Positions 1 through 5,655 of a stretch of DNA of 5,655 bases are shown here, in pieces. This DNA comes from Porticoccaceae bacterium (GTDB lineage: Bacteria; Pseudomonadota; Gammaproteobacteria; Pseudomonadales; Porticoccaceae), in NCBI GenBank assembly GCA_019090225.1, contig JAHRWI010000140.1:1-5655 (forward strand). The letters are read 5' to 3'. The number at the start of each line of letters is the position of its first letter. The stretch's first letter is position 1. The translations under genes were made by a program, and so were the position numbers. Under the pieces are notes generated by a model. That model saw only the letters and a list, made by a program, of their open reading frames with translations. It ran no database searches and had not been told where the DNA came from.

Positions 1-297
1 AGCTGGAATGCTTTCCACCCCAACGGCTTTGCCATGCAACGTTTTTTTGTCCAACGTGGAACTAACACCGTCTTCAATACCGGCTGGACACCTCTCAGTG
101 CCAGTGGCAGCCCCAGCATTCAAACAGTAAGCCACATGCTTACCAGCAACCCCCCTTCCGGCTGTGAAAGCACGGATTGCCCGGTCGCGGGATTTGCCGA
201 AGATCTATATGTGGATGCCTTCGCCACGGACGGGTGGACTCATAACCTGGGCTACGACGATCGCGATATACGAGCGTTCGTGCTTTCCAATAGCTAA
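1..297 (+). CDS. 3' end of an unrecognised protein (partial)
   Basis: The reading frame is open from the first base and ends at TAA 295-297, giving 98 residues of C-terminal sequence. The first in-frame ATG (position 34) has no Shine-Dalgarno site, and the frame already codes for plausible protein before it (SWNAFHPNGFA), so the gene almost certainly begins outside the window. The tail is rich in aromatic and small polar residues, with a Cys pair in GCESTDC and an acidic, aromatic stretch near the end (GYDDRDIRAFVL). This suggests a compact beta-rich domain, but I do not recognise the family. It lies 56 bases upstream of the fibre-like gene on the same strand and is probably in the same transcript. 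No membrane segment is visible. Coding status is fairly sure; function is unknown. Confidence 0.7.
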   Translation, partial: SWNAFHPNGFAMQRFFVQRGTNTVFNTGWTPLSASGSPSIQTVSHMLTSNPPSGCESTDCPVAGFAEDLYVDAFATDGWTHNLGYDDRDIRAFVLSNS

Positions 298-340
298 GAA
301 AACAGAAGGGGCAATAAAGCGGCTCCCCCTTTCCCAACTA

Positions 341-356
341 AGGAGATTTAAAATTG
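341..356 (+). promoter_or_regulatory. Ribosome binding site supporting a TTG start
   Basis: AGGAGA at 341-346 sits 7 to 8 bases before TTG at 354-356. This is ideal spacing and supports the rare TTG start codon of the repeat protein. The next in-frame ATG codons lie far inside the protein, beyond both repeats, so TTG is the only sensible start. Confidence 0.8.
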
Positions 357-1217
357 TCTATTTCAATAATCAGTGATACAGGGAATATATTTGCCGGCGG
401 CGATGGAGCAGACGGCGACCTGGTGCTAAAAGGTAATACTGGGCAAAACCGTATTCGTCTTGATGCCAGTGGCGGTAACGCATGGCTCGGTGGTAACGGT
501 GCCGACGGCGACCTGCTTCTATTTCGTAACGATGGCGATAACACCTCAAGCAACGCAGCCTCGATTCATCTCGACGGCCACCAGGCAAACATTTTTGCGG
601 GAGGTGGGGGTGCAGATGGGGATGTGGTCTTAAAGAGCAATACTGGGCAGAACCGTATTCGTCTTGATGCCGGCGGTGGTAACGCCTGGCTTGGCGGAAA
701 CGGAGCCGATGGCGATCTCGTTATCTTTGCTGCCAGCGGGGACAACACCACACTAGGCGACGCCACGATTCATCTGAACGGTGACGCTGGAGACATTATT
801 CTACGTAACGCGGACTGCGCCGAAGACTTTGAAGTTGAAGAAGGCCAGGATAGTGAACCCGGAACCGTGATGATTATTGGCGACAAGTCACTTTTGCGCA
901 CAAGCCATAAAGCCTACGACCGTCGAGTGGCAGGCATTATAGCGGGTGCCGGCGCCTATAAGCCCGGCATCGTACTCGGGCGAAAAGAAGGCGCACTAAA
1001 CGCATTGCCCATTGCGCTAGTAGGACGAGTATTCTGCAAAGTTGACGCTAGTTACGGGCCAATCAACATTGGTGACATGCTCACTACCTCTCCTTCGCCA
1101 GGTCACGCCATGAATGCACAGGATACAAACAAAGCCTTTGGCGCGGTTATTGGTAAGGCCCTGGGCCACCTCGATACCGGTAAAGGTCTGATTCCCACAC
1201 TTATTACCCTACAGTAA
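354..1217 (+). CDS. Fibre-like repeat protein with conserved C-terminal domain
   Basis: This is a 287-residue protein starting at TTG behind a strong AGGAGA site. Residues 11-78 and 79-146 are two tandem copies of a 68-residue unit, identical at about 50 of 68 positions by eye. Each copy splits into halves that carry the motif GGxGADGD (residues 15, 46, 83 and 114). The periodic Gly/Asn/Asp turns between short hydrophobic strands suggest a beta-solenoid or trimeric fibre shaft. A half-unit (GDIILRN, 146-152) leads into a C-terminal domain of about 135 residues with conserved-looking blocks: NADCAEDF, EPGTVMIIGD, YDRRVAGII, PGIVLGR, PIALVGRVFCKVD, IGDMLTTSPSPGHAM and GAVIGKAL. From memory this domain type is found at the ends of fibre-like and cell-surface proteins, sometimes near peptidase G2 or S74-like chaperone domains; the exact family was not checked. 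No signal peptide or membrane segment is seen. It is 18 bases upstream of the metalloprotease gene, so the two are probably co-translated. An adhesin or particle-fibre role is inference. Confidence 0.85.
   Translation: MSISIISDTGNIFAGGDGADGDLVLKGNTGQNRIRLDASGGNAWLGGNGADGDLLLFRNDGDNTSSNAASIHLDGHQANIFAGGGGADGDVVLKSNTGQNRIRLDAGGGNAWLGGNGADGDLVIFAASGDNTTLGDATIHLNGDAGDIILRNADCAEDFEVEEGQDSEPGTVMIIGDKSLLRTSHKAYDRRVAGIIAGAGAYKPGIVLGRKEGALNALPIALVGRVFCKVDASYGPINIGDMLTTSPSPGHAMNAQDTNKAFGAVIGKALGHLDTGKGLIPTLITLQ
384..791 (+). repeat. In-gene tandem duplication, two 204-bp units
   Basis: Units 384-587 and 588-791 encode the two 68-residue repeats of the fibre-like protein. The core is most alike: AACCGTATTCGTCTTGATGCC occurs in both copies exactly 204 bases apart (447-467 and 651-671). 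Elsewhere many differences are at third codon positions, so the protein has been held while the DNA drifted. This points to an old, selected duplication and not a fresh copy or an assembly artefact. Confidence 0.9.
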
Positions 1218-1235
1218 AGCCAGCAGGAGACAGGT

Positions 1236-1967
1236 ATGGCCACACTTAGCCTAAAGTCTATTGCAAGTTCCTGTTTAGGAGCATCACCCTCATTTTCAGT
1301 GAAACGTGATGTATACGGATATATTTGGGGGCCAATTGATCGTCGCCTGTCGCTGCGTAGTCATCTTCAACTCATTAAGGACGACGCCTTCAATTTATGT
1401 ATTTTTCTTGTCGGGCATGAACCCGGCTTCGCTGGCTGGTGGTCGCAAAGCGAAGCACAATCCATGCAGTTGGCCATCGATGTTATGAGAAATGTATACG
1501 CTCAAACCGGCGTAGGTGTGCGGCGCTTGTTCTGGCGATATATCGATACCAACGAGGCAGCGGGTTTCTGGTCGGTGGATGCTGGAGAGGCTACTGATCT
1601 CACCGAAGCTTTTACGGGTCCCAATAACGGTATCGATGTCTTCTTTGTAAAGAATGTGAGTGACGCTGGCGGCTGGAGCAATAGCAGCGGCCCCTGTGAC
1701 AAAGACGAAAAAGGTGAACGTACCGGTGCAGTCCTGGAGTTACGCTCAGACGACTGCACCGTCGGCACCAATCTATGTACCGGTATTTTGCTCGCTCACG
1801 AAGTAGGTCACTACCTGACGCTCAAACATGAGAGCGTTATCACCAACGTAATGGGTGAGGATGCAGATGGCAACGGTATCGGATCAATCGACAATACCAG
1901 CCTGAATCTTGATAACGATCAAAGTGCCAAAATGAAAAAGAGCTGTTTTATCCGGCCATCGTGCTGA
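1236..1967 (+). CDS. Small metzincin-type zinc metalloprotease
   Basis: This is a 243-residue protein with ATG at 1236, preceded by AGGAGA at 1225-1230. The zinc-binding sequence HEVGHYLTLKH (residues 188-198) fits the metzincin pattern HExxHxxGxxH, with ligands H188, H192 and H198 and general base E189. The usual Gly is replaced by Thr195. NVMGED (204-209) offers Met206 as the Met-turn methionine, only eight residues after the third ligand, a short spacing like that of compact M43 or other small bacterial metzincins. The tail LDNDQSAKMKKSCFIRPSC resembles the ending of small bacterial proteins of this type. There are seven Cys (13, 55, 154, 174, 181, 237, 243), so disulphides and an extracytoplasmic site of action are possible. 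The N-terminus is not a convincing signal peptide. It lies 18 bases after the fibre gene and 12 before the HEAT gene. Protease assignment is strong; substrate is unknown. Confidence 0.87.
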   Translation: MATLSLKSIASSCLGASPSFSVKRDVYGYIWGPIDRRLSLRSHLQLIKDDAFNLCIFLVGHEPGFAGWWSQSEAQSMQLAIDVMRNVYAQTGVGVRRLFWRYIDTNEAAGFWSVDAGEATDLTEAFTGPNNGIDVFFVKNVSDAGGWSNSSGPCDKDEKGERTGAVLELRSDDCTVGTNLCTGILLAHEVGHYLTLKHESVITNVMGEDADGNGIGSIDNTSLNLDNDQSAKMKKSCFIRPSC

Positions 1968-1979
1968 GGGGAAAAATCT

Positions 1980-3017
1980 ATGAGCAATAACGACCTCGGA
2001 ACTGAATATTCAAGCACCCTGAAGAATGCCATCGAGTTACATAAGCTCAATTGTTGTGTTGATACACCGACGCTGAGCAAACAAGACATCGTAGATTTAC
2101 AGGCTATTTTAGGGGGTACAAAAACCACCACGATACCGATAGATACCAAACGAGCTATTGCACTGTTATCTCACGCTGGCCAGTCAGCTGAATCGAATGA
2201 AATCCTCGGCTCCATCCTGGCGAACACCAGAGAGAAAACTAACTTGCGAGTCTCCGCAGCTGCGGGCCTTGGCGTTTCAAATACCAAAGCAGCCGAAAAT
2301 ATCTTACTGGACAATATCGATACGACAGATAGCTTTGTAAGGGAGGAAATAATTAAATCACTCGGGAAAGTTGGCTCTAGCAAAGCAGTTGATATCCTGA
2401 CATCACGATTGAAAACAACAGAAGATCAGGAGCACAAGCTTGTTAGTTTTGCGTTAACGGCCATTGCCTTTCGAGAAGGCGATGCTAGCTCAGCATCAAT
2501 TCCAGATTTTGAATGGCATACGCAAACCCTGAAGTCGCTTAAGGGTAAAGCCCTGGCCGAAAATATTAACAATATATGGGGTTCCAGTTACGGACTCACC
2601 TTAAATAAGGATATCGGCTTTAGCGCTACCTGTGGCCATTCCACTCTGGGCATTCTACTTAACAAGCAGTTAAGTCGTGGTTCCTGGTTGGACACCCTGT
2701 TATCCCAAGCTCTGCTACTTGGACTCATTACTGCCAAAGAAAGCCAAATGGGATTTTACTCCGTCCGCTACATTTTAATGTCAAGACCAACTAAAACAGG
2801 CTTCGCGCTAACCGCCACCAAAACCAGTGGCGACGTAGCCCTGGCGGGCAATGCTGTACGTGATGGTGACAAGTTCAACCTGACATTGCTCGATGTCGGT
2901 CTGGAACGCATCCCAACACAGGTTAAAGGCACTATTTCAAATGAGCTTATAGAGGCCAACATTATTACCTGGCCGGGAACGATAAGGAATGCAAAGCATG
3001 GTAACCCCATCGTATAA
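1980..3017 (+). CDS. HEAT-repeat-like protein with orphan C-terminal half
   Basis: This is a 345-residue protein with ATG at 1980, preceded by a GAGGGG site at 1966-1971 that overlaps the metalloprotease stop codon. Residues from about 54 to 165 form successive amphipathic helix pairs with the small-residue pattern of HEAT or PBS-lyase-like repeats: RVSAAAGLGVSNTKAAENIL at 90-109, REEIIKSLGKVGSSKAVDIL at 121-140, and a following helix pair near 152-165. Such repeats usually bind other proteins. Residues from about 180 to 345 belong to no family I recognise. They contain a helical hydrophobic stretch (LDTLLSQALLLGLITA, 237-252), probably too short and polar at its edges for a membrane anchor, then beta-rich sequence. 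There is a Cys pair at 25-26 and no signal peptide. Tight packing with the metalloprotease gene suggests a shared complex or pathway. A scaffold or substrate-recruiting role is inference. Confidence 0.82.
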   Translation: MSNNDLGTEYSSTLKNAIELHKLNCCVDTPTLSKQDIVDLQAILGGTKTTTIPIDTKRAIALLSHAGQSAESNEILGSILANTREKTNLRVSAAAGLGVSNTKAAENILLDNIDTTDSFVREEIIKSLGKVGSSKAVDILTSRLKTTEDQEHKLVSFALTAIAFREGDASSASIPDFEWHTQTLKSLKGKALAENINNIWGSSYGLTLNKDIGFSATCGHSTLGILLNKQLSRGSWLDTLLSQALLLGLITAKESQMGFYSVRYILMSRPTKTGFALTATKTSGDVALAGNAVRDGDKFNLTLLDVGLERIPTQVKGTISNELIEANIITWPGTIRNAKHGNPIV

Positions 3018-3125
3018 CTGGAATCTTGTAGACATATACACAATACAAGTCGAGATAGTTAAGTACGCATCAAGTACTCAGGACACTACACACAAATAAC
3101 AGCAATGACCAAAACCACAGTAGGC
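3018..3125 (+). other. Intergenic gap before the serine protease, with two small inverted repeats
   Basis: Two short inverted repeats lie here: CTTGTA (3025-3030) with TACAAG (3044-3049), and AGTAC (3062-3066) with GTACT (3074-3078). The second also contains AAGTAC as a direct repeat 11 bases apart, about one helical turn. Neither is followed by a T-run, so neither is a clear intrinsic terminator. TATACA at 3035-3040 could be a -10 element, but no matching -35 is seen. The gap could carry an independent promoter for the serine protease, an RNA structure that tunes read-through, or nothing. Confidence 0.25.
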
Positions 3126-3140
3126 AAGGAGAACGTCATG
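3126..3140 (+). promoter_or_regulatory. Ribosome binding site that sets the serine protease start
   Basis: AAGGAG at 3126-3131 stands six bases before ATG at 3138-3140. The in-frame ATG at 3105 has no such site upstream, only A/C-rich sequence. The start at 3138 is therefore preferred and removes 11 residues from the longest reading. Confidence 0.8.
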
Positions 3141-4151
3141 ATCGACCAAGCTATCCCTAAACAATTACTCGAGTTTGCGACCGCTCAGCAAGAGAATGAA
3201 GAAAAACTGCTAGCCTGTAATAACGTTGTCGGCGTTGCCCTTGGCAACAAGATTAAAAACGATAAGGAGACAGATCAACCTGTTGTATCAGTCCTGGTAA
3301 ATCAAAAGTTACCACGGGAGTTGTTATCAGAAAACGACCGGCTTCCCACTAAAATTAAAGGCATTGCTATTGATGTTGTCGAGGTTGGGGATATCTTCAC
3401 TGGCGGTACACTACCCAATATAGCGGAGCTTGATAATAACGCTGCGGCGCTGGACACAATAGCTCCACAGACCCTACGCCGCCGTGTAAGACCCGCAAAG
3501 GGTGGCTATAGTGTTGGCCATCACCAAATAACCGCCGGCACGCTGGGCACCTGTTGCTACGACTTGACTCCATTTCCATCAACCCCGCAAAAATACTACA
3601 TCCTGAGTAACAACCATGTTTTGGCAAACTCCAACAATGCACGAATCGGCGATCCTATCCTGCAACCCGGCCCGATCGACGGCGGAACTTATCCCGGCGA
3701 TGTGATTGCACGGTTAACTCGTTTTGTCCCGATCCGGTTCATGACAGCTACCAGTGCTCCCTCCAATTATGTTGATGCCGCCATTGCCGAGGGTGATTTT
3801 GAGGATTTAAACCGAGAAGTCTATTGGATAGGATATATCAAACGACTATACACAGCCCCACAGGTTGGCGATATCGTTCAAAAAACTGGCAGAACCACCA
3901 ACTTCACCACCGGCGAGGTGACAAATATCAACGCGACTATCAATGTCAACTATGGTAGCGGCAGGGTCGCACGGTTTTGTCGGCAAATCATCACGTCAGC
4001 TATGAGTGCAGGCGGTGATTCAGGCAGTTTGGTGACTGATCGTAACGAAGGTGCCGTTGGACTATTATTCGCTGGTTCGGCGACGCGAACAATTGTGAAT
4101 AATATCGCTTACGTCCAATCGCTATTAAGAGTGCGCGTCACCGAAATTTAG
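3138..4151 (+). CDS. Trypsin-fold serine protease with N-terminal accessory domain
   Basis: This is a 337-residue protein. The start at 3138 was chosen over the longer ATG at 3105 because AAGGAG lies six bases upstream. The catalytic triad is intact: His160 in SNNHVLA, Asp213 in YVDAAIAEG and Ser295 in AGGDSGSLV. KTGRTT (249-254) and the GLLFAG strand (308-313) match trypsin-like peptidases. Before the catalytic domain, residues from about 25 to 86 form a small alpha/beta domain (NNVVGVALGNK, then VSVLVNQKLP, then IKGIAIDVVEVG). A basic linker follows (LRRRVRPAK, 113-121), leading into GGYSVGHHQITAGTLG. This arrangement is typical of a bacterial trypsin-like family usually annotated as hypothetical. 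The front domain may act as a propeptide or regulator, which is inference. There is no signal peptide, so the protein is cytoplasmic or leaves by a non-Sec route. A free-standing protein like the front domain is encoded 202 bases downstream. Confidence 0.9.
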   Translation: MIDQAIPKQLLEFATAQQENEEKLLACNNVVGVALGNKIKNDKETDQPVVSVLVNQKLPRELLSENDRLPTKIKGIAIDVVEVGDIFTGGTLPNIAELDNNAAALDTIAPQTLRRRVRPAKGGYSVGHHQITAGTLGTCCYDLTPFPSTPQKYYILSNNHVLANSNNARIGDPILQPGPIDGGTYPGDVIARLTRFVPIRFMTATSAPSNYVDAAIAEGDFEDLNREVYWIGYIKRLYTAPQVGDIVQKTGRTTNFTTGEVTNINATINVNYGSGRVARFCRQIITSAMSAGGDSGSLVTDRNEGAVGLLFAGSATRTIVNNIAYVQSLLRVRVTEI

Positions 4152-4353
4152 TGCAGAGTAAAAATTACACCTGATTTCAGGGAGGGCTCATTAGAGTCTA
4201 CTATTCTTACTTGCTTAGCCACAGGCGTTGATTCAGCGCTTCAACCACGTTTTTGTAGTTCCAAAAAAATGCTAAGTTGAGTTCGTTTTGTTGGTAGTGC
4301 TGTTTTGACTTCTCCCGAAATCAAAACCTGTACAGAGATGGAAATATGCAAAC
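4152..4353 (+). promoter_or_regulatory. Intergenic leader of the small gene with a 7-bp inverted repeat
   Basis: GTTTTGA (4302-4308) and TCAAAAC (4321-4327) form a perfect 7-bp inverted repeat around a 12-base spacer, ending 26 bases before the small gene's ATG. It could be an operator or a leader hairpin. TTGACT (4305-4310) overlaps the left arm and could be a -35 element, but the matching -10 (TGTACA, 4329-4334) is poor. Further upstream a weak stem (GTTGA 4227-4231 with TCAAC 4241-4245) comes before TTTTT at 4250-4254. This is a marginal terminator candidate for the serine protease transcript. No RNA gene is recognised. Confidence 0.3.
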
Positions 4354-4560
4354 ATGACAAGCGTTACTGAAGTTTTACAACTAGCTGAAGCATGGCTGGA
4401 TGAAATTGATGGTGTCGAGGGTGTTGCGCAAGGCAAGGTAGATAATGAAGACTGTATTACCGTTTTCATATCCTCACCCGCAGCGGCCGAAAATATTCCG
4501 GAAATTTTCCACGGTGTTAAGGTAGTTATTGAAGGTGGCGGTACTTTCCAGGCACTCTAA
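4354..4560 (+). CDS. Small protein resembling the serine protease's N-terminal domain
   Basis: This is a 68-residue protein. ATG 4354 is the only reasonable start, because an in-frame TGA lies at 4306-4308 with no other start between. The ribosome site is weak (a purine stretch, GAGATGGAAA, at about 4335-4344). The order of motifs matches residues 25-86 of the serine protease upstream: a helix (TEVLQLAEAWLDEI), a GVEGVAQGK strand-turn matching VVGVALGNK, a hydrophobic strand (ITVFIS matching VSVLVN), then IPEIFHGVKVVIEGGGTF matching LPTKIKGIAIDVVEVGDIF. It lacks any catalytic part. By analogy with propeptide-like inhibitor domains, it could bind and restrain the protease or help it fold. That is inference. 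It is unlikely to be a random frame, given the clear match and good amphipathic pattern. It has a single Cys (residue 34) and no signal peptide. Confidence 0.8.
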   Translation: MTSVTEVLQLAEAWLDEIDGVEGVAQGKVDNEDCITVFISSPAAAENIPEIFHGVKVVIEGGGTFQAL

Positions 4561-4691
4561 TATCTTTTCTAGGCCCGCCAACATCTATTACGATGCTCAA
4601 CAGTAACCTTCATTCCCGGATACATCCTCTAGCCAAACACACCCGGGCCGACAAACGTCCATGTCATGTCTTGTCCTGTGCAAGTTCACCT
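4561..4691. other. Gap between convergent genes
   Basis: These 131 bases separate the stop codon of the small plus-strand gene from the stop codon of htpG. A bidirectional terminator is expected here, but none is obvious. GACAA (4650-4654) with TTGTC (4671-4675) is a 5-bp stem with a 16-base loop and no T-run. GGCCCG (4572-4577) pairs with CGGGCC (4644-4649) only across a long loop. Nothing else is seen. Confidence 0.4.
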
Positions 4692-5655
4692 TTAACTAAG
4701 CAGTAGTCTATTCAGCCTTTGCACGAATAGTCCCGGATTTTCGAGTTGCTCACCCGCTGACAGTGCGGCCTGGTCGAACAAAATACCCACCAGATCTTCT
4801 ACCTTGTCCTGATCCTGCTCTGTCTCAAGACGAGTGACCAGTTTATGCGTGGCATTAATTTCCAGTACCGGCTTGCTCTCTGGTACAGCCTGCCCGGCGG
4901 CTTCCATAATTTTACGCATCTGCAAACCCATATCGCCCTGGCCCAGCACCAGACAAGCGGGCGATTCGGTTAAGCGGTGGGTCACTCGGACATCTTCAAC
5001 CCGGTCACCCAGGGCTGACTTAATGATCTCCAGCACTTTTTCGTTGCGCTCAGTGTTTTCATCTTCCTTACTTTCTGGATCGTCTTCTCCCAACTCACCC
5101 AGGTCCAGCTCACCTCGGCTGATATCCAGAAGTGGCTTGCCATCGAATTCGGGGATGCCCTGCATGGCCCATTCGTCGATGCGCTCACTGAGAAGCAATA
5201 CTTCGATACCCTGCTTTTTAAAGACTTCGAGATAGGCGCTGTTGCGCGCCACCACATCGGATTCGGCAATCAGGTAATAGATTTTGTCCTGATCGGTTTT
5301 CATCCTGGCAACATAATCAGCCAAAGATACGGATTCGCCTTCGCCGCGAGTAGTGGCAAAGCGCAGTAGACTAGCAATCCGTTCACGATTGGCAAAATCC
5401 TCCGCTGGGCCTTCTTTTAACACTGAGCCAAAGGCCTGCCAGACTTTTGCGTAATCATCAGGCTTTTCAGTGGCCATGGTGTCGAGTATTTCGAGTACAC
5501 GCTTGGTAACTGCCGTACGAATAGAATCCACGGCTGGGCTGCTTTGTAGAATTTCCCGCGACACATTGAGTGGCAGGTCAGAACAATCGACGATGCCCTT
5601 TATAAAACGCAGATACATGGGCAAAAATTGCTCAGCATCATCCATGATAAAGGTG
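4692..5655 (-). CDS. htpG: Chaperone HtpG (Hsp90), C-terminal half (partial)
   Basis: The reading frame runs on the minus strand from the right edge of the window to TAA at 4692-4694, about 320 residues. The internal ATG near 5645 is not the start, because the frame continues upstream as TFI before MDDAEQFLP, a well-known internal Hsp90 motif. DLPLNVSREILQ and the following middle-domain sequence are diagnostic of the family. After an acidic linker (GELGEDDPESKEDE), the C-terminal dimerisation domain follows, with DVRVTHRLTESPACLV and an ending LFVQRLNRLLLS that parallels the E. coli HtpG tail. The ATP-binding N-terminal domain lies outside the window. HtpG is an ATP-dependent cytosolic homodimeric chaperone. 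The full protein should be near 635 residues, normal for the family. It is convergent with the protease cluster and probably unrelated in function. Confidence 0.97.
   Translation of the reverse strand, partial: TFIMDDAEQFLPMYLRFIKGIVDCSDLPLNVSREILQSSPAVDSIRTAVTKRVLEILDTMATEKPDDYAKVWQAFGSVLKEGPAEDFANRERIASLLRFATTRGEGESVSLADYVARMKTDQDKIYYLIAESDVVARNSAYLEVFKKQGIEVLLLSERIDEWAMQGIPEFDGKPLLDISRGELDLGELGEDDPESKEDENTERNEKVLEIIKSALGDRVEDVRVTHRLTESPACLVLGQGDMGLQMRKIMEAAGQAVPESKPVLEINATHKLVTRLETEQDQDKVEDLVGILFDQAALSAGEQLENPGLFVQRLNRLLLS

Noticed and set aside
396..719. RTX calcium-binding repeats suggested by GGNGADGD and GGDGADGD
   Set aside because: RTX nonapeptides run in tight tandem with a large hydrophobic residue at position 8. 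Here the motifs are 31 or 37 residues apart and position 8 is Asp.
338..766. Minus-strand open frames opposite the repeat protein
   Set aside because: They are Pro/Ser-rich mirror images of the Gly/Asp-rich repeats and have no independent support.
3105..3137. Longer start of the serine protease at ATG 3105
   Set aside because: No Shine-Dalgarno site precedes it, while AAGGAG stands at good spacing before ATG 3138.
4227..4254. Intrinsic terminator after the serine protease
   Set aside because: The stem is only 5 bp with a 9-base loop, and the T-run is five bases and offset by four. It is too weak to call separately.
4272..4469. Minus-strand 65-residue open frame opposite the small gene
   Set aside because: The plus-strand frame has a clear relation to the serine protease's front domain, and this antisense frame is Ser/Thr-rich without recognisable pattern.
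4650..4675. Terminator between the small gene and htpG
   Set aside because: The GACAA/TTGTC stem is 5 bp with a 16-base loop and no T-run on either strand.
4834..5235. Plus-strand 133-residue open frame
   Set aside because: It lies wholly inside htpG on the opposite strand, is Ser/Arg-rich with low complexity, and has no family resemblance.
1..5655. CRISPR array, tRNA, rRNA or insertion sequence
   Set aside because: No regularly spaced short repeats, cloverleaf, ribosomal sequence, transposase or terminal inverted repeats were seen on either strand.

Overview
The window looks like a piece of a gammaproteobacterial chromosome, possibly marine. The main evidence is the rightmost gene, a clear HtpG (bacterial Hsp90) of gammaproteobacterial type on the minus strand. 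Base composition is roughly balanced, and Shine-Dalgarno sites of AGGAG type precede several of the plus-strand genes. The lineage is inferred from the look of HtpG and was not tested by a search.

Layout, left to right. (1) Positions 1-297 hold the 3' end of an unrecognised plus-strand gene. (2) Positions 354-1217 encode a 287-residue protein made of two near-identical 68-residue repeats followed by a conserved C-terminal domain of a kind found at the ends of fibre-like proteins. (3) Positions 1236-1967 encode a small zinc metalloprotease of metzincin type (HEVGHYLTLKH plus a Met-turn candidate). (4) Positions 1980-3017 encode a protein with HEAT-like helical repeats and an orphan C-terminal half. 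(5) Positions 3138-4151 encode a trypsin-fold serine protease with an intact His/Asp/Ser triad and an N-terminal accessory domain. (6) Positions 4354-4560 encode a 68-residue protein that resembles that accessory domain on its own. (7) Positions 4692-5655 hold the C-terminal half of htpG, convergent with the rest.

Genes 2, 3 and 4 are separated by only 18 and 12 bases, and gene 1 lies 56 bases upstream of gene 2, so they are probably co-transcribed. The serine protease follows after 120 bases and the small protein after another 202 bases, with no convincing promoter or strong terminator between them. They may belong to the same functional cluster. None of the complete plus-strand proteins has a recognisable Sec signal peptide.

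The most interesting reading is an accessory locus that combines a fibre-like repeat protein, a metalloprotease, a helical-repeat scaffold, a serine protease and a free-standing copy of the serine protease's N-terminal domain, which could be an inhibitor or a folding partner. I do not recognise this combination as a named system. The function (inter-organism conflict, phage or injection-particle accessory genes, or extracellular proteolysis) is open. HtpG is a housekeeping neighbour and probably unrelated.
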